Assembly: GCA_032718475.1 (NCBI GenBank)
Contig: JAUCBJ010009149.1
Span: forward strand, 117,277 to 181,276
Length of the DNA stretch: 64,000 bases
DNA from: Nemertoderma westbladi
Taxonomy: Eukaryota; Xenacoelomorpha; Nemertodermatida; Nemertodermatidae
Reading direction: 5' to 3'
Below are positions 35,451 through 46,220 of this stretch, piece by piece. Below the pieces are notes generated by a model that was not told the DNA's origin, ran no database searches, and saw nothing but the letters and a program-made list of their open reading frames with translations. Every line of letters begins with the position of its first letter. Position 1 is the first letter of the stretch. Made by a program: the position numbers and the translations under genes.

Positions 35451-36064
35451 TGTTCTCCATGTTCTGAGATGCTTTGTCAGTGGAATTATCTGGATAGATT
35501 TTGTTTGGAAAATTATGCCTCACTGATGCCCAGACTATGCATCACTGAGGCCCAGACTATGCCTCACTGAGGCCCAGGCTATGCCTCACTGAGGCCCAGG
35601 CTATGCCTCCCTGTTAGTGTCGGCACCTACCTACCGGTACTACTGTAGTTTACAGTTATCACTTTTACATATATCTTAATAATTCTTCAATTTAATTTTT
35701 GTAATTACTATCCTGCATTCTTTGCTTCTTTTTATGGTTTGTTTATCCCTGATGATGGCTACTGTGTAGTTGAAACGTTGGAAATTATATAATACTGTAA
35801 TGTAATATATTAATATTGCGGAATAATTTAAATATGTAATTATTTTCAGTATGTTTACTACTCACCTTTCTGAGCCGTCTTCACCTTCGCTCAAAAAATA
35901 ATGGGGGTGTGCAGTAATATAAAAATAAAGGTTTTCAGGATTTAAACACTGTACCCAGGGAAACACAGCTCCATCGTCAGCTGTGTACTTTTGAATCCCT
36001 ATCCCTATTTACTGTAAATACAGCATTGCACGAATTGACCAATATTACAGGAAACTACTACTAC
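35451..36064. repeat. Sequence shared with 52641-53220; includes short tandem repeats
   Basis: Collinear with the second locus at about 97% by eye. It contains a 22-bp tandem motif (CTCACTGAGGCCCAGGCTATGC and variants, about 35520-35610). No coding function was recognised. Confidence 0.7.
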
Positions 36065-36171
36065 TACAGCATTCTTAAAAATGCAGCTGCAATGCAGCAT
36101 GCCGATCCTAGTAGTAGTACTACTACTAGGATCGGCAGGCTGCATTGCAGCTGCATTTTTAAGAATGCTGT
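36065..36171. repeat. 107-bp palindrome made of two LINE 3' ends, tail to tail
   Basis: CAGCATTCTTAAAAATGCAG at the left pairs with CTGCATTTTTAAGAATGCTG at the right; the two TAG-repeat tails meet at the centre (TAGTAGTAGT/ACTACTACTA). The sister locus at about 53215-53275 has only the right half, so the left half is an extra inverted LINE 3' end of about 50 bp. Confidence 0.85.
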
Positions 36172-39100
36172 GCCGGCTTATCGACAAAATTGCACCACCA
36201 CAACTCCCTATCACCAATGACATTTGCTAGATCATCCGCATCTTCAAGGCCAGTGTCCTTTAAGATGCGTCTCAAGAAAGTCATGGGCTGTCCACCATGC
36301 TTATTCACTCCATGAGGCTGCCAAAGTACAAGATTATGCACTGGCTGGTCTTCACGGCGAAAGCAATGTCCTGCAAAGCGGAGGCAATTTTGTTCTAGTG
36401 TCAAGCTTGGGGGAACCAATGAGACACTCTCTGGAGTTAATAAAAAGACCAACACTAGAAGCAGCATGTTCTAATGAGCTGAAGTGATTCTGAGAGTACT
36501 CCTAAGTCATCAGCAAAGTCTAGATCAGTTAGGTACTTCACAGGATTCCCGCGACTTCTGGAGCCATTAGGTGGAGTTATCATCACCCCATCATCATTAT
36601 GATGACCTAAGGACATGCGTAGAACATAGTCAACAACAATTATGAACAAGAATGGTGCAAGTGTGTCTCCCTAGAGGACGCCCCATAACACTTCAAATTT
36701 TTTTGTGTCACCGTCAACAGTAGACACAAATGTTGTCGAACCATCGTATACTGATCTGATTGCTGCAATAATTTCATCAGGAATCCCATTTAATGAAAGT
36801 ATGCTGAACATACGCGAGCGAGAGACTGAATCAAACGCCTTGAAGAAGTCAACAAAGATAACAGCCAGATGCCTGTCTTTCTTTTTTGATAACTCTTCAA
36901 TTATCCTTCTAAGTGCCAGAGAGTTCCGTTATCCTTCTAGAGTGTTAGGTTGCCCTTCTTGGGAACTGGCACCAACTTATTTGTTTTCATTTCTTGTGGG
37001 ACTCTTGTTGTACGGTACATGTCTACTATGATGGGATAGATGAGCTTTAAACACTCAGGTATTTTAAAGACCTTAGGGGGAAAACCATCTACTCCACTGG
37101 CACGATTGGTCTTAATGATCTTTGCAGCAGCTTCTGCAAAGGAGATATCACCAATGGGAATATCTGGGAGTATAGACTCAGACACTTTTACTTCTATAAA
37201 GTTATCAGGCAATACCCTGTCATTATTGAGGAGCTTTTCAAAGTGGGCCTTCCAACCATTGAGGCGATCGGCTGGTGATTCAGCCTTAAACTTGGTGGTT
37301 GGTTGGCTTTTTTGACCAGCAAGCAAGTTGATAGATCTCCATGCCTGGTATGATTGCCTGCTGTCGTCAGCATCATTGATGGCATCAACCTGTTGGTTTA
37401 TTAGCTCCTGTAAATTAACAGAGTACTGCCTGTTCAGGGACCTAGATGCAGCCTTAACTGCATTCTTGGCCGCTGTAGTCTGTTTGAGTCGGGACTCTTT
37501 CTGCGCCTTGTAGAGGTCATTTCGGCACTTCTGAATTTTGTTGTCAGTCCAGGGGGCCCGTTTCCTGTTTCGAGGGTATACAGGAACTGTTTCTGCAGCT
37601 GCTAACTTAACTGCCTCTGTGAAGGCAGTATAGCCCTCACAGTGATCTGCCGCCTCAGAGGCAAGAACCTCATACCTGTTGCTCAACTGTAGTGTGAAGC
37701 TGGATCTCACACTTGGCTGTTGCAACAGAGAGGACCAGTCATGCCGCGGCAAGGCAGATTTCGTTGTTCTGCTAGCACGCAGACTGAGTCTTACCTTGTC
37801 CACAATAAGGCAGTGATCACTGGCGAAGGGTCGTGCATTATGCATTAAATGCATTACAGTCTTGTATAGAGCTCCTGTATTTCCTACGAAACAGGATATG
37901 GTCTATCTAGGACTGGTGACCACTGGGTCCACTATGAGTCCATAGCTTTCCAGTTCGCTTCTTGAACTGGGTTCCAGCCGAAAACAATCCATTTCCAGAG
38001 ATAAAATCCTGAAGATGGACGGAATTTTGGTTAACACTATTGCTATAGACACAGGGCGATGTAGGTGATTGATGCAGACTTGCATTAAAGTCTCCCAGGA
38101 ATGTTAAGAATGCGTGCTGATCCACTCCATCAGTAGGTGCTTCTAGATTCTGGTAGAAATTTCTACCTCCTCTACAGGGGTAACACTAGTTGGAGAATAG
38201 CACACAATCAGAACCACCTTAGGAAACTTCTTAGCCAGTCTTCCAGAACATGAGAAGTGGCAACGGATGATGCGGTTAGAGATTTGGTCTATTTTGTCCA
38301 ATGCTGCATGTGCAGTCTGATTCATCAATAGACCAATTCCACCATTGCCACTATCATCTGCTGAAGCGAGGGCGAGTCGCCAACCGACCCCCATGTCCTT
38401 AATCAGAACCTCATCAGTCTGTCCAGTCTGCATTCGGTGCTCTTGAACACCCACTGCACTAAGAGAAAGCTTATCTGCCAAGGCAGTCAGCTCACCTTGT
38501 CGCATTGGGGACCCGAGTGTTAGGGTGTTTACTGAGGCTAGTCTAGTGACTTTGGCCAATGGCTTTGTTGGTCGGGGTGGAACATGAGAGTAGCCTCCAA
38601 CTCCAGAATCCCTCTCCCCCTCACAATCTGGCCTCCCTGGTGACCCAGGGTTTGGGCCAGAAAGGTCATCAGGAAAGGGACTCAAAAAATTGTTTGCCGT
38701 TCTCTCTCCATTAGGGGGTGAGATCAGGTCAGGAGATAACTGACGCCTGTGAGGCCGATTGTGTCCAGTCATTCCACTGGCCTCTAGTGGCTGGACCTCC
38801 GCATTACTAATGTAATCCATAGTGGGGGTTAAGGGTGCTTATTTGCCGAGTCAGCTCTCGGGGCAAATACCACACCCTGGTTTGCCATTCCACAGGGTGG
38901 GTGTCGCAGTGGAGTCAGATATGAGGCCCATCACCCATATCTACTCTCGCGCACATGACCCACCATTGTCTGTGCAGCTCATCTGCTGGGTCATGCCCTG
39001 AACCCCTGCTGCCAGGTGCAGGTCGCAGTGAAGTGCACTCAGAGTGAACATGCGAACACTCTACTCCTGACCAGCCATTGGTAGATTACCATCTGCCTGG

Positions 39101-39300
39101 TCAGGCCATATACCCCTGCAGCCAAGTATATGGGTCCTTAATCTAGGACCAAGGGCGTCCTTATCCCAGAACGAAGGGGTTCCTAGTTACAGGACCAGAT
39201 TTTCCCTAGTAAGAGGGTCTATGCAGCTACAGGTGGCACCTCCTTTATGCTGCATGGAGGTGGCAAGTTTTCTTGATCAATGACCTAGAATACCTGACCT
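36118..39300 (-). pseudogene. RTE-like LINE, copy 1 (endonuclease plus RT), damaged
   Basis: In minus-strand order: APE-type endonuclease (38143-38820: LASVNTLTLGSPMRQGELTA, VGVQEHRMQTGQ, GNGGIGLLMN), GDFNASLHQ and SDHCLI (36937-38125), the RT start (RASGVDGFPP), the FADD catalytic box in YLTDLDFADDLG (36455-36649), and the C-terminal LRFAGHCFRREDQPVHNLVL block (36159-36467), then a TAG tail. Relative to copy 2 it lacks about 180 bp near 36925 and about 410 bp near 36430, and it has several frameshifts. In life such a protein nicks DNA and primes reverse transcription at the nick. The 5' untranslated part runs to about 39300, where similarity to copy 2 ends. Confidence 0.88.
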
Positions 39301-41173
39301 GTCCTTACAGGAAACGCAAAAGAATAGGTAGGCCTACTGAAATACAGAAATAAAAGAAATCAGACAGATAGTAGATAGATGAAACCCAAAACTGATACCA
39401 CTACCACTAAAGCCCAAACCAACCGCCTAAGTACATGCAACCAAAATAAGAAAGAACCAAAAGTAAGAATAATAAGGACCAAAATTGTTTACTACTATAT
39501 CTACAGTAACCTGCTTAACAAATACAGTAACTCTATAATGGCTGTATTGCACAGTCTAATAATACAATATGTTATTATATAATGGTATGAATACAGCAGT
39601 AAAAAGCAACCCAAAGACCATACAGACACCCCAGATGATAGAATAATGATACCCAGTAGAAACTCCCAGAACCGGAGAAATGGAAGCCACTAGCTTTCAA
39701 TAGGCTAAAAGAGGCTGATTCAAGGACTGCTCAAGAATTATATATGAACAAGATGGTTACAGTACAACCTAACTGACTGGCGAAATATAAAAATAATGCA
39801 GTGTAAACAAATGAGAAGGCTATCAAAAATCCTCCTATCAAAAATGAAACCTACTGTACCTACAGTATAAATAAACATTATAATAACTGCAGGAGTAAAC
39901 TATATCCAATATATTACAGTAGAATGAATTCACATTAAGGATATCCTATATTTACTGTACGTAGTTAGTGTACCTCCACGTCGGGGCGTCAGATAATGTC
40001 AGATCATGTTTGGTTCTACATCTACAGTCCTACAGTAGCTGTTGGGCAGTCAGACACATTACACGTGGGATAATGAGCTGCAACCAGAGCAGCAGCTGGA
40101 AGAAGTATTCCATACAGTAACGCTCGAAATGTGGTTGCAACGTGGTTATATAATTATGTGTATTATATTGCCGGCGTCATGTCGCAGCCATTTATCTCTC
40201 AGAGTCACAGACTGTTCCTCATGGCGAAAACAATTTGCACGCGAAAGAAGCTTAGGAAACAAATGAGACCCCCCAATGATGTACAGTATACTGTACATAC
40301 AGTACAGTAGGAAGGCCCTACTGTATGGTTTGATGTGTGATAAATGAGCTAAATGTTGTATAATAAGATGACGATGAAAGAAACGTAAAGAAATATCTCC
40401 CAAAGGCCGAAGTTATGAATCGGCTAAATAGTGTCTTTATGTTTATTTTGGATAGAACAGATTGGTCTAGAGGTGACATTCCTGGGTTTCCTAAGTATCA
40501 GGTCTAAATTGTTCGATCTCTAGATGAGGCAGCACTGTTTGGTCACAGTGCTTTGAATGCTAGACAGCCTAGCCGAACCCAGACTCATGTATGTCAGGGC
40601 CTGTTCTGTTTGCTTTGTACATTTCGCCTATATAACTAAATTTTATTTATAAGCATGATGCCTCTAAATTTCAATATCTTTTAAAATATATAATAAACTT
40701 CATTTTTTTATATAACTTGGGTTCTGTAAACTCCCCTCGATAGATTCATATCAACTCCACTCCACACCGCAATGTATATTAGTCATTACCCTATATGCAG
40801 ACATCACATGACGACAACAAATTGGAATTTCAAATATTTATTAATATAAATCCTTTCCTCTTTGTTAGTTTACCTAAACCAATATAGACAATGCAACATC
40901 TTGTATCCAAGGCACCGTTTTAGTAGGAGAGTTTGTGTTGGTCTATCAGTCCGTTACTTTATTTCATAAAATAAACCAATTATTTATTCATATAAACTGA
41001 TCCCTTTGTTAACATTGAGCTACTTTGCTTCTACTAAGCATACAGCAGACAGTATCTAATGTATTTGTAGGTCTGTACTCCTTGAGTTATATAGGGTGTG
41101 TTTGTGTCATTAAAGTCATTCACAGAAGATTTTATTTTCGTTTGTGTAAAAAATTATTTATCACAACTCTACA
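39301..41173. other. No gene; possible upstream region of the signal-peptide exon
   Basis: AT-rich, with TACTGTAC/GTACAGTA palindromes around 40280-40310. A TTATATAGG at about 41087 lies roughly 85 bp before the ATG at 41174 and could be a TATA element; this is only a suggestion. Confidence 0.4.
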
Positions 41174-41278
41174 ATGTCAAAGACAACTCTCCTACTCTTA
41201 GCTCTGGCAGCTTATTTAGCTGTGGAGTGCAATGGAATCAACAACGAGGACTCCAACAAATTAGTTGAAAGAGACACT
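41174..41278 (+). CDS. Signal-peptide exon of a secreted protein
   Basis: The ATG opens a 35-codon frame: MSKTT, a hydrophobic core LLLLALAAYLAV, then ECNGINNEDSNKLVERDT, then a strong donor GTAAGT in phase 0. This is a classic secretory signal with likely cleavage near Cys-Asn-Gly. No further exon is seen in the next kilobases. The next phase-0 exons are the coiled-coil exons at 61920 and 62159, about 20.6 kb away, whose acidic and helical sequence would continue it naturally. Assignment to the fibrinogen-domain gene is inference; it could be exon 1 of another gene. Confidence 0.65.
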
Positions 41279-41379
41279 GTAAGTTTGTTCTCAAAGCAGA
41301 TTTGTCATATGTTTAGCTGTATAACAATAATGTTTGTAAAACCCCAGTAGGTCTAACTACTCTTAGAACTAACTACAGT

Positions 41380-42411
41380 ATTATTGTTAAAGTACTGTCC
41401 TCTGAACCATCTCTGTGTACCAACTCCTCTGTGAGCTTCCATACCCTCTTTGTTTACCAACTCCTCTCTGAGCTTCCATACCCTCTCTGTGTACCAACTC
41501 CTCTCTGAGCTTCCATACCCTCCCTTTGTACGAATTCCTATCTGGCCTCCGTACCATCTCTGTGTATCAACTCCTCTCTGAGCTTCCATCTCTGTGTACC
41601 AACTCCTCTCTGAGCTTCCATTACCCTCTCTGAGTAGGCCTACGAATTCCTATCTGGCCTCCGTACCATCTCTGTGTATCAACTCCTCTCTGAGCTTCCA
41701 TACCCTCTCTGTGTACCAACTCCTCTCTGAGCTTCCATACCCTCTCTGAGTAGGCCTACGAATTCCAATCTGGCCTCCGTACCATCTCTGTGTACCAACT
41801 CCTCTCTGAGCTTCCATACCCTCTCTGTGTACCAACTCCTCTCTGAGCTTCCATACCCTCTCTGTGTACGAATTCCTATCTGTCCTCCGTACCATCTCTG
41901 TGTACCAACTCCTCTCTGAGCTTCCATACCCTCTCTGTGTACCAACTCCTCTCTGAGCTTCCATACCCTCTCTGTGTACCAACTCCTCTCTGAGCTTCCA
42001 TACCCTCTCTGTGTACCAACTCCTCTCTGAGCTTCCATACCCTCTCTGTGTACGAATTCCTATCTGTCCTCCGTACCATCTCTGTGTACCAACTCCTCTC
42101 TGAGCTTCCATACCCTCTTTGTGTACCAACTCCTCTTTGAGCTTCCATACCCTCTCCTCTCTGTGTACGATTTCCTATCTGGCCTCCGTACCATCTTTGT
42201 GTACCAACTCCTCTCTGAGCTTCCATACCCTCTTTGTTTACCAACGCATCTCTGAGCTTCCATACCCCCTCTGAATACGAATTCCTATCTGGCCTCCATA
42301 CCCTCTCTGTTGACCAACTCCTCTCTGAGCTTCCATACCCTCTCTGTGTACCAACTCCTCTCTGAGCTTCCATACCCTCTCAGTGTACCAACTCCTCTCT
42401 GAGCTTCTTGA
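41380..42411. repeat. Minisatellite of 36-37 bp units
   Basis: About 28 units of the type CCAACTCCTCTCTGAGCTTC plus CATACCCTCTCTGTGTA (37 bp), interspersed with a 36-bp variant containing GAATTCCTATCTGGCCTCCG. All three minus-strand frames of the unit are open, so long minus-strand frames with a 37-residue periodicity appear. Confidence 0.95.
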
Positions 42412-42765
42412 TGAAAAAACAGCACGTCGTAATCCACCATGGCCAAATTTATAAACTGAATTTGAAGGCAATTCTTCAGGAGAGATATGAAAATCATTAT
42501 TCGAATGATTTTTGAATTTATTGTACCACGCCGTTCCACATACAGATCTTGTAGCCGCTGAATCAATAATTGCCGACCTTTCAGAAATTATTTTGTCATT
42601 TGTGAAGGTAACATATGCATTTTCAATATGAAAAATATCCTCTGTATTTTCATTAATATCATGCATTCCTGGACTATAAATAGTGCTCAAATTGATATAC
42701 TCACTTCTCTCTCCCTTGGCATTGCAATTATTAATAAATGGTATATACTGAAACATCCCAAACAA
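42412..42765 (-). pseudogene. Retropepsin-like protease remnant fused to the minisatellite
   Basis: The minus-strand frame from 42765 contains AIIDSAATRSVCGTAWYN and then SNSVYKFGHGGLRRAVF. This arrangement, an Asp-Ser-Ala active-site loop followed by Val-Cys-Gly and later FG-G, is what retroelement aspartic proteases show. At about 42411 the reading continues without a stop into the minisatellite (frame to 42238), so the C-terminal half of the protease is replaced by repeat peptide. Which LTR family it came from is uncertain. Confidence 0.6.
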
Positions 42766-43260
42766 TTCATGGGTGTATTCATACGTCTGTAAATTGGGTT
42801 AGGTTCCCTGGAAAAATTTGACGGTCCAGCATATTTGTTGAAACCGGGCCTACCAAACACATTATAACTTTGACGGATAGGGTTCCTTTAAAAACGTTTC
42901 ACACCCCGTTGGGTAGCTATAAAAGCACATTCTAAAGCATATTATCTTTATCTGACAAATCCTGTGTTCGCGGTATTTCAACTTTTCATAACGCGAGTTG
43001 AATATTTTTCGGATTTATTTATAATGAATATTCCAATATCAGTACTGGGTGCGGGAACATGGAATTTGGGTATTTTCAATGGACTGGGGTGATTCACAGG
43101 CGAATATTGGGGCGACTTACGGCGTACGGGACTCATATCAGATATTTAAGGGCCAAGGGTGGGAGGCAAAATCAAGCAGTACTCAGGTTTACCTGAATAC
43201 TATTAGGCCTAGCCAACTTCCTGCTGCCTGTAGAGGTGGATTTGGTAACTTGCTAGGCCT
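42766..43260. other. No gene
   Basis: No similarity recognised; the frame at 43049-43384 runs into the GC-rich repeats that follow and is not supported. Confidence 0.45.
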
Positions 43261-44040
43261 AGGGACAAGGTCTGCCCTTAGCGGTCCCTGGCCAACAACA
43301 GTTATTACGAGCCTGAAAAAGGACTCGGAAAGTCTGCTGATTGTGTTGGGGATTCGCAACAGGAACCGACAGACAGATCCTTAGCGGTCCCTGGTCACCG
43401 GCAGTTATTATGAGCCTGAATAAGGACTCGGAAAGCTTGCTGACTGCACCGGGGACTTGCGACGGATCGACCGACTGACTAAACGGAGGAAGGGTTTGAC
43501 GAGGACTGCCTTCCTGGAGTGGGTTCCACGACCGGCGTTAGTACGAGCCTGAATAAGGACTTGGAAAACTACCAACAGTTGGGACTCACGACGGGCTGAC
43601 AGACCGCTTGCCAAGCCGTACCGCTTTCCTGATGACCAATCCCTTCGGGGTTTGGGAAGGGTGGGACGGACACGCAACGGGGTTGAAAGACAACGGACTG
43701 GACTTTACTGGCCTACCGACTGTTCGGAGCAGCTTCTCGGCTACCGAAGCGACTACGTGCCTGAAAAGGATTCGGAAAGCTTAGGTGGTTGGGTCCCTGT
43801 GATGAACCGACAGACCCCTAGCCAAGCCGTACCGCTTTCCTGATAACTGATCCCTTTGGGGTTCGGGAAGGGTGGGACGGACACCAACCGGGTCTACCGA
43901 CTTGACCGACCCTTAGCCAAGCCGTACCGCTTTCCTGATGACCGATCCCTTCGGGGTTTGGGAAGGGTGGGACGGACACGCAACAGGGTCGACCGACACC
44001 GACACTACGGTACCGAGACTAGGATCAAGGGAAAATGGGG
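43261..44040. repeat. GC-rich tandem repeats of two interleaved unit types
   Basis: Type 1 (CTTAGCGGTCCCTGG ... GCCTGAATAAGGACTCGGAAAG) starts near 43275 and 43380, with diverged copies near 43535 and 43760. Type 2 (CCAAGCCGTACCGCTTTCC ... GGGAAGGGTGGGACGGACAC) starts at 43611, 43822 and 43917. Base composition is clearly richer in GC than on either side. Frames here are short and shared by no known family. Confidence 0.75.
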
Positions 44041-44222
44041 AACATTAGTTAGGTTAAAATCTAAAGCGAACAGTTGGTAATTAAATAATGTACTGTAGGA
44101 ATTTATACTATCGTATATTATTGTGAATATTTGGTGTATATTGATGTGGGGAAGCCCAACTTATTCTCAATCAAGATTCAACTACAGTAAAGGTTTCTGA
44201 TCTACAAGCGTATAGACGTGTG

Positions 44223-46220
44223 CCCAGGTAGCACAAATACGTAAATTTACGGTAAATTTACGTTCATTATTCGTCCAGACGTTCTGGATTCATGTTCATA
44301 TGACGTTGTATTTCTCCCATAAGATGCTATTGATGCTAAACGTTCAATAGTTCAAAGTTGGCCGTCAGACGTACCGTAATATGAACGGGCAATTGAACGT
44401 AAAAGAGACCACAGGCAATCTATGTTCAAATGACGTGTTCACTAGACGTTCATTTCTGGTGTGTTATAGGTCCATATTAGGTTGAATAAATGTAAAAATT
44501 TAACGTGAGACCAACCAATCACTGTTTGTTGGTGCATGTTCTGTGTAGAGAGGGGAGGGGGGGGGGGGTTAGCCTACCTTATCCAATCCCTACACCCTAT
44601 CCTACGGCCCTACACCTACAATACCCTATACATTTAGAGAAGGAAGCATCAGAGTATATATGAAATTATTTAATCTATAGTGATATAAGAGAATCCATGA
44701 TATATTATGGTGATGATCCACAAATTCGCATTGGATTAGTTAGATTTCTGTATTTTATCTTATTTCCAGCCAAAATAGATTATTCATATTGATGAATCTT
44801 AAAAAAATAAATTAATTTTATGACCTTATAATTGATATTTGAAATTTTGTATCTATGCAATAAGGCAAAAATACATACAAAAAGCAATTGAAACGTAAGA
44901 AAGGTTTATATAATATGATAAATTTGTAAAATAAAAAATAATGTTTTGCGATTAAAAAAATTACCCTACGCATGATAGAAGTTTGAACATTCCAACGCCC
45001 ATATATCCGATTTATCTCAACAAAATGTAATGGTATCACGAACAAGTTTGAACATGCCATTGACATAACAAGTTAAAGTAAATTATGTTTGAACGTTCAT
45101 AAATGTTCAAACAACGTACATATTATTTAGGTACAAAGAAATGAACTCATAACTGGACGCAATTTGAACGTTCAATATTCGTTTGTTTTGGTACATATGT
45201 GGCTGGCCACGAGAAAAGGGACCTTATGTCACCGGAGGTCGATTTTGAGTTATTAGGCCTATGAGATGCAGAATTTTCCAGAGATTTTAACAAAAAAAAC
45301 GGTGTCTCAATATCTATTTCCAAAAAAAAGTTATATCGATTTATGTGAAGTTGAATCGGGTAGCAAAAAATTTTTTATTAATAGCGGTTATAATAAGCGA
45401 TTATTTAAAAAAATGGAAAATATTAATAATATCATAGCAATTCTTACTATATAGTTAGGCAACTCAATGTTATTCGGCTTTTTATACAACTTTTAACACT
45501 TTGAAACTATTAATATTGTTCATGAACTATTTTAAAAAAAATTTTGCAAAATTTTCAAAAAAACATGTAACCAAAAAATTTTTTTTTTAATTTAAAATTT
45601 TTTCAAAAAGATAAATTTTTTTAACAAAATTTAAATTTATTTGTATTTTGAATTCTTTATTGGGATTACAAAAATTAAGAACTAACGAAGATAAATTAAG
45701 AAAATGACAGTCATATTACATTTAAAAAATAACTGTAGGCCTACAGTACCTATTACAGTATTACAATTTCAATTTATTACAGTCCTAAATTCAGACATGA
45801 AAACCCTAAGACAGTGTTGTATACAACACTGCAACATCTTATATTGCTTCCTGTAATTAGTTATTTCCTAGGTATATTGAATATCAGAACCAATTTGAAT
45901 TTCCCGCATCGTTTTATACATTTCTAAATTGATAATCCAATTAAATTTGTTCAAAAATAGAGGGAAACTTTAAACGCGATTATCTCAGAATCAGGTTTTG
46001 CGACATAAGGTCCCTTTTCTCGTGGCCAGCCACATATTCAATTTCTTTAAAGTTAGGACGTTAAATTACCTACTGTGAACGTCACAATTTGGTAAATTAC
46101 TCACAACGTCAGCAATTTTTAGCTATTTTGAACAATATTTCATTGATGTTCAGATTCGCATAAAAAAAGTACCAAATATGAACGTTCAATTTCTTTCGTG
46201 GACGTCCTGTGCTACCTGGG
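44223..46220. mobile_element. 2.0-kb TIR element with GAACGT-rich subterminal regions
   Basis: The ends are CCCAGGTAGCACA and TGTGCTACCTGGG (13-bp perfect TIR), flanked by TGTG at 44219-44222 and 46221-46224. Motifs built on AACGTTC or GACGT recur within both subterminal regions, like transposase-binding repeats. The interior has no transposase and carries a separate nested MITE. Superfamily not assigned. Confidence 0.7.
45198..46034. mobile_element. 837-bp MITE with 33-bp TIRs and a TA duplication, nested
   Basis: TGTGGCTGGCCACGAGAAAA and its 13-base continuation are repeated perfectly inverted at the right end. TA flanks both sides (45196-45197 and 46035-46036), pointing to the Tc1/mariner-type target. 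The interior is very AT-rich, and the 63-codon frame at 45266-45454 is not recognised. Confidence 0.82.

Noticed and set aside
35046-35570. 174-codon plus-strand frame (and its partner at 52433-52750)
   Set aside because: The minus strand of the same DNA encodes a clear Gypsy RT block; the plus frame is its shadow and crosses the element junction at 35280.
43049-43677. Frames of 111 and 89 codons over the GC-rich repeats
   Set aside because: They follow tandem repeats on both strands and match no known family.
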